Source: MGBC124762 sp048201935
GTDB lineage: Bacteria > Bacillota > Clostridia > Oscillospirales > Oscillospiraceae
DNA: 64,000 nucleotides
Reading direction: 5' to 3'
Assembly: GCA_048201935.1 (NCBI GenBank)
Contig: DBFBGR010000001.1
Span: 1-64,000, forward strand
The first letter of the stretch is position 1. Each line of letters begins with the position of its first letter. The notes beneath the pieces were generated by a model that worked only from the letters and a program-made list of their open reading frames with translations, ran no database searches and was not told where the DNA came from. The translations under genes and the position numbers were made by a program. Of the stretch, positions 18,232 through 25,523 are shown one piece after another.

Positions 18232-19185
18232 TTAGACCTTCAGGAATTTGCGGATGGCCAACAGCGAGCCCAGCACGCCGATGGCAAGGCCCGCGCCGCA
18301 GAACACCAGCAGCACCATCACCCAAAGCTGCCCAAAGGGCACGGCCACCAAGAAACCCAACTGGCCCGCCGCGCCCATAGCGCCCTCGATGAGGCCGTAG
18401 ACCCACCACTGCAAAAAGAAGGCCAAAATGGCGCTGAAGAGGCCCAAGATCGCGCCCTCCATCACGAAGGGCCAGCAGATAAAGCCGTTGGTGGCCCCGC
18501 ACATACGCATGATGGCGATCTCCTCGCGGCGGTAGAAGGTGGCTAGGCGCAGGGTGTTGGAGATGATAAAGAGGCTCACCACCGCCAGGGTGGCGATAAG
18601 TACCAGCGCCAAGCCCGCCGCCACATTGCGCACGGCGATCATGCCCTCGGCGATGCCGATGTCCGCCGAGGTGCTCTCGATGCCCGGGATGGCCCGGACC
18701 TGCTCCACCGTCTGCTCCAGCAGGGAGATATCGGTGACGTGGATGCGGTAGCGGTGCTGGAAGGTGGTGGTGGGCAACAGGTCGTAGAGCTCGTTTTCTC
18801 CCTGGCGCTGGGCCTGGAATTCGGCCAGCACCGTCTCCCGGTCCACGAATTGGACCTCCCGGACGTTGGCCACGGCGGAGATGTCGTTGATGAGGGCATA
18901 GGCCTGGTCGTCGGCCATAGCGTCGTCGATGTAGGCCAAAAACTCGTTGTCCCGCTCCAGCTCGGCCAGATTGGCGTCCAGGTCCACCGCCACCAGGGCG
19001 AAGGTGCCCATGATGAGCAGGCAGGCCACGGTGGTACACACCGCGGCGAAGGACATCAGGCCGTGGCGAAAGATGCTGGTGAAGCCCTCTTTGATGAAGT
19101 AGCCCAGGTTCCAGCGGCGGCGAGGGGGATTCTTTTTCCTGGCCCGGTCGGGGCCGGCCATGCGGCTGCGGTCAATTCCCGCCAT
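18232..19185 (-). CDS. ftsX: Cell division permease-like protein
   Basis: 317 aa with the FtsX plan: cytoplasmic basic N-terminus, first membrane segment (about 42-65), a large extracellular loop (about 66-195), then three C-terminal membrane segments. The sequence LRLATFYRREEIAIMRMCGAT is the characteristic cytoplasmic coupling region after TM2. ATG 19185 lies inside the end of ftsE (14-bp overlap) behind GGAGGTGG with a 6-nt gap. Works with FtsE to couple ATP hydrolysis in the cell to wall hydrolase activation outside. Confidence 0.95.
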   Translation of the reverse strand: MAGIDRSRMAGPDRARKKNPPRRRWNLGYFIKEGFTSIFRHGLMSFAAVCTTVACLLIMGTFALVAVDLDANLAELERDNEFLAYIDDAMADDQAYALINDISAVANVREVQFVDRETVLAEFQAQRQGENELYDLLPTTTFQHRYRIHVTDISLLEQTVEQVRAIPGIESTSADIGIAEGMIAVRNVAAGLALVLIATLAVVSLFIISNTLRLATFYRREEIAIMRMCGATNGFICWPFVMEGAILGLFSAILAFFLQWWVYGLIEGAMGAAGQLGFLVAVPFGQLWVMVLLVFCGAGLAIGVLGSLLAIRKFLKV

Positions 19186-20146
19186 GGTCTTCCACCTCCT
19201 CTGTCTCGGTGGTCTCCCCTGCCACGGCGGCCTCGCCCGCCACGGCGGAGGCCAGGATCTCCACGGGGATGCCGCCCACCGAGGCGGGCGTTTCGGCCTG
19301 GGGCTCCGGGGCAGGCTCCGCCGCCGGGACGCTCTGGTCGTCCCGGACGCCGGCGGGCTCTTGAACAGGCTCCGGCTCCTGGACGGTCACAGGCTCCTGA
19401 ACAGGCTCAGACTCAGCCTTGGGCTCCGCTTTGGGCTCGTCCTCGGGCTGGGGCGCGGGCTTTTTCGTGGTGGGGTAGTATCCGCCGGTGGCGTCCCGGC
19501 GGATGCGGCCATCCTGGATGGCGATGACCCGCTTGCCCAGCCGGTCCACCAGGGTCTTTTCGTGGGTGACCACCAGCATGGTGGTGCCCAGGTCGTTGAT
19601 CTGGGCCAGCAGCTCCATGATCTCCACGCTGAGGCTGGGGTCCACGTTGGCGGTGGGCTCGTCGGCGATGATCATCTCCGGGTTGTTCACCAGCGCCCGG
19701 GCGATGGCCAGGCGCTGCTGCTCGCCGCCGGAGAGCTGGTTGGGAAGCTCGTGCTCCTTGCCCTCCAAGCCCACCAACTCCAGAACGTAGGGGATGCGCT
19801 TGCGCATGGCGTGGTTGGACGAGCCCACCACGCGCATGACAAAGGCCAGGTTCTCCCAGACCGTTTTGTTGGTCATCAGCCGGAAGTCCTGGAACACCAC
19901 GCCCAAGGTCCGCCGCAGCAGAGGGATCTGCTTGCGGCGGATGTTGTTGAGGTTATAGCCGTTGACCATGATCTTGCCGCCGGTGGCCTGGATCTCGCCG
20001 GTCAACAGCTTGGTGACGGTGGATTTGCCCGAGCCCGAGGGGCCCACCAAAAAGACAAATTCCCCGTCCTCAATACGGAACGAGACCCCGCGCAGGGCCT
20101 CGTTCCCGGTATCATATGTTTTTGTTACGTCGATGAACCGTACCAT
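19172..20146 (-). CDS. ftsE: Cell division ATP-binding protein with long acidic C-terminal tail
   Basis: 324 aa. Residues 1-224 are a complete FtsE: Walker A GPSGSGKST (35-43), Q-loop FQDFRL, signature LSGGEQQR (138-145), Walker B MIIADEP (158-164), H-loop THE. The family normally ends here at about 225-230. About 100 more residues follow, rich in Pro, Glu, Ala and Val with repeating EPVQEP-like units and a short hydrophobic patch (near 285-300). The tail is encoded in frame without loss of codon bias, so it looks genuine. It is inferred to be a disordered cytoplasmic linker for another division protein. Confidence 0.95.
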   Translation of the reverse strand: MVRFIDVTKTYDTGNEALRGVSFRIEDGEFVFLVGPSGSGKSTVTKLLTGEIQATGGKIMVNGYNLNNIRRKQIPLLRRTLGVVFQDFRLMTNKTVWENLAFVMRVVGSSNHAMRKRIPYVLELVGLEGKEHELPNQLSGGEQQRLAIARALVNNPEMIIADEPTANVDPSLSVEIMELLAQINDLGTTMLVVTHEKTLVDRLGKRVIAIQDGRIRRDATGGYYPTTKKPAPQPEDEPKAEPKAESEPVQEPVTVQEPEPVQEPAGVRDDQSVPAAEPAPEPQAETPASVGGIPVEILASAVAGEAAVAGETTETEEVEDHGGN

Positions 20147-20162
20147 TGGGCTCCTCCCAGGA

Positions 20163-21254
20163 TCAGTTGTCGATGCCTCTGGAAACTAGATATTTCTTGA
20201 CCATCAGCGCCACCTTGAAGGTGATGGCGTCGTCAAACTCCCGCAGGTCCAGCCCGGTGAGCTTCTTGATCTTCTCCAGCCGGTACACTAGGGTGTTGCG
20301 GTGGACGAAGAGCTTGCGGGCGGTCTCGGAGACATTGAGGTTGTTTTCAAAGAACTTGTTGATGGTGAACAGGGTCTCCTGGTCCAGCGCGTCGATGGGG
20401 TTTTTCTTGAAGACCTCTTGCAGGAACATGTCGCACAGGGTGGTGGGAAGCTGGTAGATGAGCCGCCCGATGCCCAGGTTCTCGTAGTTGATGACGGCCA
20501 TTTCGGTGTTGAAGACCTTGCCCACCTCGATGGCCACGCCCGCCTCCTTGTAGGCCCGACCCAGGTCCCGCAGGTGGGTGGCCACGGTGCCGATGCCGAT
20601 GACGCACTTGGTGTGCAGCTCGCCGTCCAAAAGCTCCTGCATCTGGGCGGCAAGGCGGTAGAGCTCCTTGCTGTCCACGTTCTCCTCCAGAGACTTGATG
20701 ACAGCCACGTCGGTGTCGCTCATGGAGAGGATGAAGTCGTTTTGCTTGTCGGGGAACAGGCCCTGCAGCAGGTCGATGGCGCCGGGGTCGCTCTCAGGGG
20801 ACATGCGGATGAGGAAGGCCGCCCGGGGCTGCTCGTTGGGGAAGTGGAGCTCCCGGGAGCGGATATAGATGTCCCCGGACAGGATGTTGTCCGAGACGAT
20901 GTTCTTCACGAAGGTGGCCCGGTCGTGCTTCTCCTCGTAAGAGGCCTTGGCGCCGTTGAGGGCCACAGTGGCCAGGCCGCAGACGCTCTGGGCCTCCTCC
21001 CCCTCGCCCACCACGAAGGCGGCGTAGTCATAGAAGGTGGACCAGCCCGACAGGGCCCGGAAGAGCTTGCCCTCGGCGGCGACGTAGGCGCTCTCGTGGC
21101 GGTTGATGACCTCCGCCACCTGGGGCCAGCGCTCCCCCACTAGGGCAAGGTCGGTGCAGGCCACCACCGTGCCCTCGTTGTCCACCACGCCGACAGGCAG
21201 CTTGGTGCAATCCTTCATCTGGAGGACCACACTTTGGAAGATCCGGCTGGACAT
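20163..21254 (-). CDS. CdaR/PucR-type transcriptional regulator
   Basis: 363 aa. An N-terminal sensory part (about 1-130), a GGDEF-like central region of the CdaR type (about 140-290) and a C-terminal PucR helix-turn-helix with NVSETARKLFVHRNTLVYRL (about 306-325), the hallmark of this family. Ligand unknown; relatives sense sugar acids, purines or amino acids. It starts behind GGAGGGGG and ends only 16 nt before ftsE, with no terminator between, so it heads the ftsE-addA transcript. It may be autoregulatory; an inverted repeat lies in its leader. Confidence 0.88.
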   Translation of the reverse strand: MSSRIFQSVVLQMKDCTKLPVGVVDNEGTVVACTDLALVGERWPQVAEVINRHESAYVAAEGKLFRALSGWSTFYDYAAFVVGEGEEAQSVCGLATVALNGAKASYEEKHDRATFVKNIVSDNILSGDIYIRSRELHFPNEQPRAAFLIRMSPESDPGAIDLLQGLFPDKQNDFILSMSDTDVAVIKSLEENVDSKELYRLAAQMQELLDGELHTKCVIGIGTVATHLRDLGRAYKEAGVAIEVGKVFNTEMAVINYENLGIGRLIYQLPTTLCDMFLQEVFKKNPIDALDQETLFTINKFFENNLNVSETARKLFVHRNTLVYRLEKIKKLTGLDLREFDDAITFKVALMVKKYLVSRGIDN

Positions 21255-21285
21255 GGAACCCCCTCCTTTTTGTCAGTTTCATTCC

Positions 21286-21309
21286 TCGCCCCACAAAATA
21301 TCGGGGCGA
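21286..21309. promoter_or_regulatory. Inverted repeat in the leader of the CdaR-type regulator gene
   Basis: TCGCCCC (21286-21292) and GGGGCGA (21303-21309) with a 10-nt AT-rich spacer, between the promoter and the start codon. Could be an operator of the regulator or an RNA hairpin. Confidence 0.4.
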
Positions 21310-21327
21310 AATTTACCGAGTATACCC

Positions 21328-21356
21328 ATTATACAGGAACCCGCAAGCAATTTCAA
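21328..21356 (-). promoter_or_regulatory. sigma-A promoter of the cdaR-ftsEX-addAB operon
   Basis: On the minus strand TTGAAA (21356-21351), 17-nt spacer, TATAAT (21333-21328). It is the only convincing promoter before the seven-gene run. Confidence 0.85.
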
Positions 21357-21393
21357 TAGACTTATGAAAAAAATTTGTGGAAATTGCATAAAA

Positions 21394-22089
21394 TTATTTT
21401 TCCCGTAAAATCGACGTTTCCGCCACCGTCAACGCCCGCCATTGGCCGGGCTCCAGCGTCTCGTCCAGGACCAAGCCCCCCATAGACACCCGTCGGAGGG
21501 CGGTCACCGGCTTGCCCAGGCAGGCCATCATCCGCTTCACTTGGTGGTATTTCCCCTCTCGGATGGTGAGAAGGCCGGTACTTGGACCAACGATGTTCAA
21601 CTCCGCCGGCAAGCAACAATGGCCGTCGCCCAGGGTCAGCCCCGCCGCCAGGGCGGTCTGGTCCGCCTCAGTGAAAACACCGTCCACCGTCACCAGATAG
21701 GTCTTGTCCACGTGCTTTTTGGGGGAGAGCAGGTCGTGGGCCAGAGCGCCGTCGTCGGTGAGGAGCAGCAGTCCCGTCACGTCCTTGTCCAGCCGCCCCA
21801 CCGGGAACAGTCCCCGGCGGCGCAGGTCGTCGGGCAGCAACTCCAGCACCGTCCGCTCCCGGGGATCGTCGGTGGAGGAGACCACTCCGGCGGGCTTGTG
21901 GAGCATTAAGTAGACGTGCCCGCGCTGGAGCTCGCCGCCGTCCACTGTCACCACGGCCTCCGGGGCGTATTTGCCCTCGGGCCTGGCGGCCACCGCGCCG
22001 TCCACCGTCACCCGGCCCTGGGCGATCAGCTCCCGGGCCTCCTTACGGGTGTAGCCCGCCTGGCTCAATATCTTGTCCAGCCGCTCCAT
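21394..22089 (-). CDS. rsuA: 16S rRNA pseudouridine synthase, RsuA family
   Basis: 231 aa: N-terminal S4 RNA-binding domain (MERLDKILSQAGYTRKEA, about 1-60) and the RsuA catalytic domain with the nucleophile aspartate in GRLDKDVTGL (near residue 100). It isomerises a uridine of 16S rRNA; E. coli RsuA makes pseudouridine 516. RsuA and RluB/E/F families are close, so the exact position is inferred. GGGGGCGGCGGC before ATG is a weak Shine-Dalgarno. It ends just before the promoter of the next leftward operon with no clear terminator. Confidence 0.9.
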   Translation of the reverse strand: MERLDKILSQAGYTRKEARELIAQGRVTVDGAVAARPEGKYAPEAVVTVDGGELQRGHVYLMLHKPAGVVSSTDDPRERTVLELLPDDLRRRGLFPVGRLDKDVTGLLLLTDDGALAHDLLSPKKHVDKTYLVTVDGVFTEADQTALAAGLTLGDGHCCLPAELNIVGPSTGLLTIREGKYHQVKRMMACLGKPVTALRRVSMGGLVLDETLEPGQWRALTVAETSILREK

Positions 22090-22102
22090 GCCGCCGCCCC
22101 CT

Positions 22103-22131
22103 TTTCAGAAGTATCTGACATGGATTATAAC
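22103..22131 (+). promoter_or_regulatory. Possible promoter of the DUF4830-like gene
   Basis: TTTCAG (22103-22108), 17-nt spacer, TATAAC (22126-22131). The minus strand of the same TTATAA offers TATAAT (22129-22124) for rsuA, so two divergent promoters may share one -10 region. Confidence 0.45.
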
Positions 22132-22180
22132 ACGTGCGCATAGAAATTGACCAGAGCATTTTGGGAAGGAGCGATGGCCG

Positions 22181-22684
22181 ATGATCATTTACACGGCGAA
22201 GCTGGACCGCAGAAGGCTGATAGCGGGCGGTCTGGGGGCGTTGGCGCTGGTGTGCGTGCTGGGGCTGTTCTGGGCCTTTTCCGGTGGAAGCGCCGCCGCG
22301 GGCCAGACGGTGAGCCCCAAGGGCGTGAAGACCGCGGAGGACCGGCTGGCCTACCTTGGGGCCTACGGGTGGCTGGTGAAGGAGGAGCCCTTGGCGGTGG
22401 AGGAGCTGGCCATCCCCGAGGAGTTTGGCCCAGAGTACACCGACTACCTCTCCCTCCAGAGCCAGCAGGGCTTTGACCTCTCCCGCTACGCGGGCAAGAC
22501 GGTGAAGCGGTATACCTATGAAATACTCAACTACCCCACCGGGGAGACCGGGGTCCAGGCGTCGCTGCTGATGTATAAGAACACCGTGGTGGGGGCCGAC
22601 GTGCTCTCCCCCGCCCTGGACGGCTTCATCCACGGCCTGGAAATGCCCCAGCAGCAACAAACAACGCTTCAGGAGCTATCCTGA
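22181..22684 (+). CDS. Membrane-anchored DUF4830-like protein
   Basis: 167 aa: short basic N-terminus, one membrane segment (about 14-33), then an extracytoplasmic domain with AEDRLAYLGAYGW and YEILNYPTG, which fits the DUF4830 family as I know it. AAGGAG (22166-22171) is 9 nt from ATG 22181; an ATG at 22174 is too close. The last ten codons and the stop are part of a 20-bp terminator stem, so the Gln/Thr-rich end may be shaped by the hairpin rather than by protein function. Role unknown. Confidence 0.75.
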   Translation: MIIYTAKLDRRRLIAGGLGALALVCVLGLFWAFSGGSAAAGQTVSPKGVKTAEDRLAYLGAYGWLVKEEPLAVEELAIPEEFGPEYTDYLSLQSQQGFDLSRYAGKTVKRYTYEILNYPTGETGVQASLLMYKNTVVGADVLSPALDGFIHGLEMPQQQQTTLQELS

Positions 22685-22698
22685 AGCGTTGTTTGTTG
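22655..22698 (+). terminator. 20-bp terminator stem inside the end of the DUF4830-like gene
   Basis: 22655-22674 pairs perfectly with 22679-22698 around a GCTA loop. The 3' arm ends TTGTTTGTTG, which serves as the U-rich tract for the inner CGCTTCAGGA stem. The stop codon (22682-22684) is in the 3' arm. The same stem design recurs at 24237. Confidence 0.8.
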
Positions 22699-22707
22699 AA
22701 AAAAGGC

Positions 22708-22736
22708 TTGCCATTCCCACAAAAAGGGAGTAAAAT
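22708..22736 (+). promoter_or_regulatory. Promoter of secreted paralogue 1
   Basis: TTGCCA (22708-22713), 17-nt spacer, TAAAAT (22731-22736). Identical hexamers and spacing to the promoter of paralogue 2 (24282-24310). Confidence 0.75.
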
Positions 22737-22747
22737 GGACCTCGCAG

Positions 22748-22842
22748 GAAAACAAAATAGTGGCAGCCTCCGGGGAGTTGGCCCTCCCCGAAGGCCTATG
22801 CGGGTGTAACAGGCACCCACACAACAGATCGTATCTGCACCA
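22748..22842 (-). ncRNA. Candidate leftward small RNA, about 95 nt
   Basis: Downstream of a leftward promoter the minus strand offers three hairpins: CAGAT/ATCTG, GGGTG/CACCC, and a long stem made of ATAG/CTAT plus GGCCTTCGGGGAG paired with CTCCCCGGAGGCT, then TTTTGTTTTCC. The last stem uses a G-U pair on the minus strand where the plus strand would have an A-C mismatch, which favours the leftward RNA. It is antisense to the first 100 nt of the leader of the rightward gene. No known family recognised. Ends are approximate. Confidence 0.4.
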
Positions 22843-22848
22843 ACTGCT

Positions 22849-22877
22849 ATTTTACCTCTTGGTTGCCAGTTTGGCAA
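22849..22877 (-). promoter_or_regulatory. Leftward promoter inside the leader
   Basis: On the minus strand TTGCCA (22877-22872), 17-nt spacer, TAAAAT (22854-22849): the same hexamers and spacing as the two rightward promoters at 22708 and 24282. Confidence 0.55.
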
Positions 22878-23031
22878 GAGGGAAGGTGGCGGCTTGTGTC
22901 GCTGGTTGGTCGTGTCGTGCGGGGAATTCTCCTGACCCGCCGGCACGATTTTTGTTTTCCTCCGGCTCAAAGCCTTGGGGGCGCAAGCCCCCAAGCGCCG
23001 CCGGAGAAAACGTAAAGAAAAGGAGAAAGCG

Positions 23032-24225
23032 ATGAAAAGAAAATTTTTTGCGGCGGTCCTGGTCCTGGCGCTGATGGTGGGTCTGTGCCCGACTGTCATG
23101 GCGGCGGGCAAGCTGTCCACCCCCACCGACCTGGCCTGGGGCGAGGAGGGCTACCCCCCGGACACCATGTTCTGGCGCTTTGGGGAAAACAGCACGGGCT
23201 ACGTCCATCTGGTGATCTATCGAAACGACCGGGCCGTGTACGATTCCTACGGAGATTATGGAGGTTGGGGAAACGATCATCCATGCAACGAAAGTCTGAA
23301 CTGGGCTCTTGCCTTTGAAGGCGTCCCCATGGAGAGCGGCACCTATCACTTCACCGTCCAGAATGTTACCAGTTGGGATCATTCCAGCAGCAACGACAGC
23401 GCCGTGGCCGCCTCTCCCAAGTGGACCTACACCGCGCCTTCCGCCAAGCTGGCCGCCCCCAGCGATCCGGTGTGGGACTTCCCCTACTGCATTTGGAAGC
23501 CCGGCCAAATTCCCAAGCAGCAGGAGAGCACGCTCATGTTCTATTACTCCAAGACCCGAAACGGCGAGTATTACTCCGTGGGCGCCACCACCGGCCGCCC
23601 CTCCAACGGGGACACCGCACGGACAGCGATGGACAAGTGGGCGTTGCAGTACAATGGCGCGGGCTATTACAAATTCCGGGTCATCAACCAGAGCGACGAC
23701 GTGACCCAAATTCAAAACAGCGACTGGTCCGCGTACAGCGAGCCCTACTACTACGACGGCAGCCCGGTGGACATCTGCGAGCACCGAAATGTGCAAGAGC
23801 AAAACTATAAAAGCCCCACCTGCACCGAGGACGGCTACTCTGGGGACTACGTCTGCATGGACTGTGGCGAGGTGAGAAGCTACGGCCACGTGATCCCCGC
23901 CGAGGGCCATTCCCTTCGTTACGACGGCTATTGCTATTCCTGCGGCCAGCAGATCGAGTACCACGGCGCCTTGGGCGACAGCAGCCAGCTGAGCTGGGTC
24001 TACTCCACCGAGACGGGCAAGATGACCTTTACCGATGCCATCCCCAGCGGCGAGACGGTGTTCGTGGCCTGCTACCGAAACGGCCGCTTTGCCGGGGTAA
24101 AGGCCGCTGCTGGGGACAACCCCACGGTACAGGTCGGCACGACCTCGGACCAACTGCGCCTGTTCTGGCTGGACGGCAGCCAGGTCCCCCAGTGCCGGGA
24201 CAAGTCGTTGGACCTGGAACCGTAA
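23032..24225 (+). CDS. Secreted cysteine-pair protein, paralogue 1
   Basis: 397 aa. Signal peptide about 1-25 (cleavage after VMAA). Two fibronectin-like stretches (about 26-130 and 135-245, each with TPTDLAW or PSDPVWDF-type starts and YYKFRV), a CxxC segment (about 250-310: CTEDGYSGDYVCMDCGEV, IPAEGH, CYSCG) of the type common in clostridial surface proteins, and a C-terminal module (about 320-397). No enzyme motif. ATG 23032 follows AGGAG (23021-23025); an upstream in-frame extension is rejected as leader. Tandem duplicate of the gene at 24338. Confidence 0.8.
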   Translation: MKRKFFAAVLVLALMVGLCPTVMAAGKLSTPTDLAWGEEGYPPDTMFWRFGENSTGYVHLVIYRNDRAVYDSYGDYGGWGNDHPCNESLNWALAFEGVPMESGTYHFTVQNVTSWDHSSSNDSAVAASPKWTYTAPSAKLAAPSDPVWDFPYCIWKPGQIPKQQESTLMFYYSKTRNGEYYSVGATTGRPSNGDTARTAMDKWALQYNGAGYYKFRVINQSDDVTQIQNSDWSAYSEPYYYDGSPVDICEHRNVQEQNYKSPTCTEDGYSGDYVCMDCGEVRSYGHVIPAEGHSLRYDGYCYSCGQQIEYHGALGDSSQLSWVYSTETGKMTFTDAIPSGETVFVACYRNGRFAGVKAAAGDNPTVQVGTTSDQLRLFWLDGSQVPQCRDKSLDLEP

Positions 24226-24236
24226 AGGCACAAACG

Positions 24237-24272
24237 CAACGCCTCAGGAGGTATCCTGAGGCGTTGTTTTTT
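24237..24272 (+). terminator. Terminator of secreted paralogue 1
   Basis: CAACGCCTCAGGA (24237-24249) pairs with 24254-24266, GGTA loop, six T. Nearly the same stem as the terminator before paralogue 1 (22655), so promoter, gene and terminator seem to have been duplicated as one unit. Confidence 0.9.
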
Positions 24273-24281
24273 GTGAAAGGC

Positions 24282-24310
24282 TTGCCATTTTGGGGGGCAT
24301 GGGGTAAAAT
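24282..24310 (+). promoter_or_regulatory. Promoter of secreted paralogue 2
   Basis: TTGCCA (24282-24287), 17-nt spacer, TAAAAT (24305-24310), starting 9 nt after the previous terminator's T tract. Confidence 0.75.
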
Positions 24311-24337
24311 AGCTTATCAAACACAAAGGAGCACGTT

Positions 24338-25513
24338 ATGAAAAGACGACTTTTTGCCGCCGTTTTAGTCCTGGCGCTGATGGCCGGGCTGTGCCCGACT
24401 GTCCTGGCGGCGGACAAGCTGTCCACCCCCACCGAGCTGGGCTGGGGCTGGGAGCACGACTTGGCGGACCAAATATTCTGGAACTTTGGGGAAAACACTA
24501 TGAGCATCGTCCGCATCGTCATTTACAAGGACGACCAGAAGCTGGCCCAGACGGAGATCGATTACAAGGAGGAGCTCAGCAATATCCTCATGAGCGACCA
24601 CCTGAGTTACCTGCTGGCTGATGAGGACCTTTCCATGGACAGCGGCGTGTATCACTTTACTGTCCAGAACATCGCAAACCTGAATGCCGACAGTGACGAC
24701 GACAGTGACGTGGCCGTATCCTCCAAGTGGAGCTACACCGCTCCCGACGCCCAGGTGACCCCGCCCACCGACCCGGTCTGGGACTTCCCCTACCACACCT
24801 GGCGGCGGGGCACCGACGCGGAGCTGCAGCCCGCTCTGCTCCAGCTCTACTTCTGCGAGAGCGAAGACGGCGACTACCAAATAGTCTCCACTTCCTATTG
24901 CGACATTGGTGCGGCTACCGTGCGGCTGCCCACGGACACCTGGGCTTTGGAGGAGTACGGTGCGGGGTATTACAAGTTCCGGGTCTTCAACCTAAGCAGC
25001 GATGTGGCCCAGACCCGCCACAGCCCCTGGACTGCGTACAGCGAGGCATACCACTACGATGGCGGCCCGGTGGATATCTGCGACCACCCGAATGATATCA
25101 TTCAAGACGAGAAGGCGCCTACCTGCACCGAGCCGGGTTACAGTGGCAACTCGTACTGCACTGAGTGTGGGGAGCTTCTGCTGTATGGCAAGACCATCCC
25201 TGCCCTGGGCCACAAGCCGGACGCTGACGGCGTTTGCCAGCGTTGCGGCCAGCGCACCCTGGGCGAGGGCGGCGAATTGACCTGGACCTACCGTGCGGAG
25301 ACCGGCGAGGTGGCCTTTTCCGGTCTTATCCCCGATGGCGAGACGGTGTTCGTGGCCTGCTACGAGGAGGGCCGCTTCACCGGCGTGAAGGCCGCCACCA
25401 GCGGCAGCTCCACGGTGGAGGTGGGTACGGACTCGGACCAACTGCGCCTCTTTTGGCTCAACGGCGGCCACGCTCCCAAGTGCCGGGACGTATCGCTCAC
25501 TCTGGAACCGTGA
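24338..25513 (+). CDS. Secreted cysteine-pair protein, paralogue 2
   Basis: 391 aa, collinear with the gene at 23032: signal peptide (1-25), two beta-rich stretches with PTELGW and PTDPVWDF, a CxxC segment (CTEPGYSGNSYCTECGEL, IPALGH, CQRCG; about 250-305) and the same C-terminal module ending CRDVSLTLEP. Conservation is strongest at the two ends and around the CxxC pairs, weaker in the first 130 residues, so the copies have diverged in the exposed N-terminal part. AAAGGAG precedes ATG. Probably a surface-located binding protein; no function claimed. Confidence 0.8.
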   Translation: MKRRLFAAVLVLALMAGLCPTVLAADKLSTPTELGWGWEHDLADQIFWNFGENTMSIVRIVIYKDDQKLAQTEIDYKEELSNILMSDHLSYLLADEDLSMDSGVYHFTVQNIANLNADSDDDSDVAVSSKWSYTAPDAQVTPPTDPVWDFPYHTWRRGTDAELQPALLQLYFCESEDGDYQIVSTSYCDIGAATVRLPTDTWALEEYGAGYYKFRVFNLSSDVAQTRHSPWTAYSEAYHYDGGPVDICDHPNDIIQDEKAPTCTEPGYSGNSYCTECGELLLYGKTIPALGHKPDADGVCQRCGQRTLGEGGELTWTYRAETGEVAFSGLIPDGETVFVACYEEGRFTGVKAATSGSSTVEVGTDSDQLRLFWLNGGHAPKCRDVSLTLEP

Positions 25514-25523
25514 CTTGCATAAA

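Larger units (their letters stand above)
22737..23031 (+). other. Long structured 5' leader of secreted paralogue 1
   Basis: About 290 nt without a credible ORF between the rightward promoter and the start codon. It holds hairpins at 22767-22794, 22802-22818, 22855-22881, a terminator-like stem TCGTGC/GCACGA (22915-22948) followed by TTTTT, and a large stem 22955-23010 with an inner CTTGGGGGC/GCCCCCAAG helix closed by a GCAA tetraloop. The paralogue at 24338 has only 27 nt here. It could be an attenuator or riboswitch-like leader, or an inserted repeat element. Confidence 0.55.

Noticed and set aside
22760..23035. 91-codon frame in the leader of secreted paralogue 1
   Set aside because: No ribosome binding site, composition of translated hairpins, overlaps the real start codon; treated as a structured RNA region.
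24000..24225. Cysteine-pair segment considered as a zinc-dependent enzyme site
   Set aside because: The CTE..GY..CxxCG..IPALGH pattern is a common structural repeat in clostridial surface proteins with no known catalysis.
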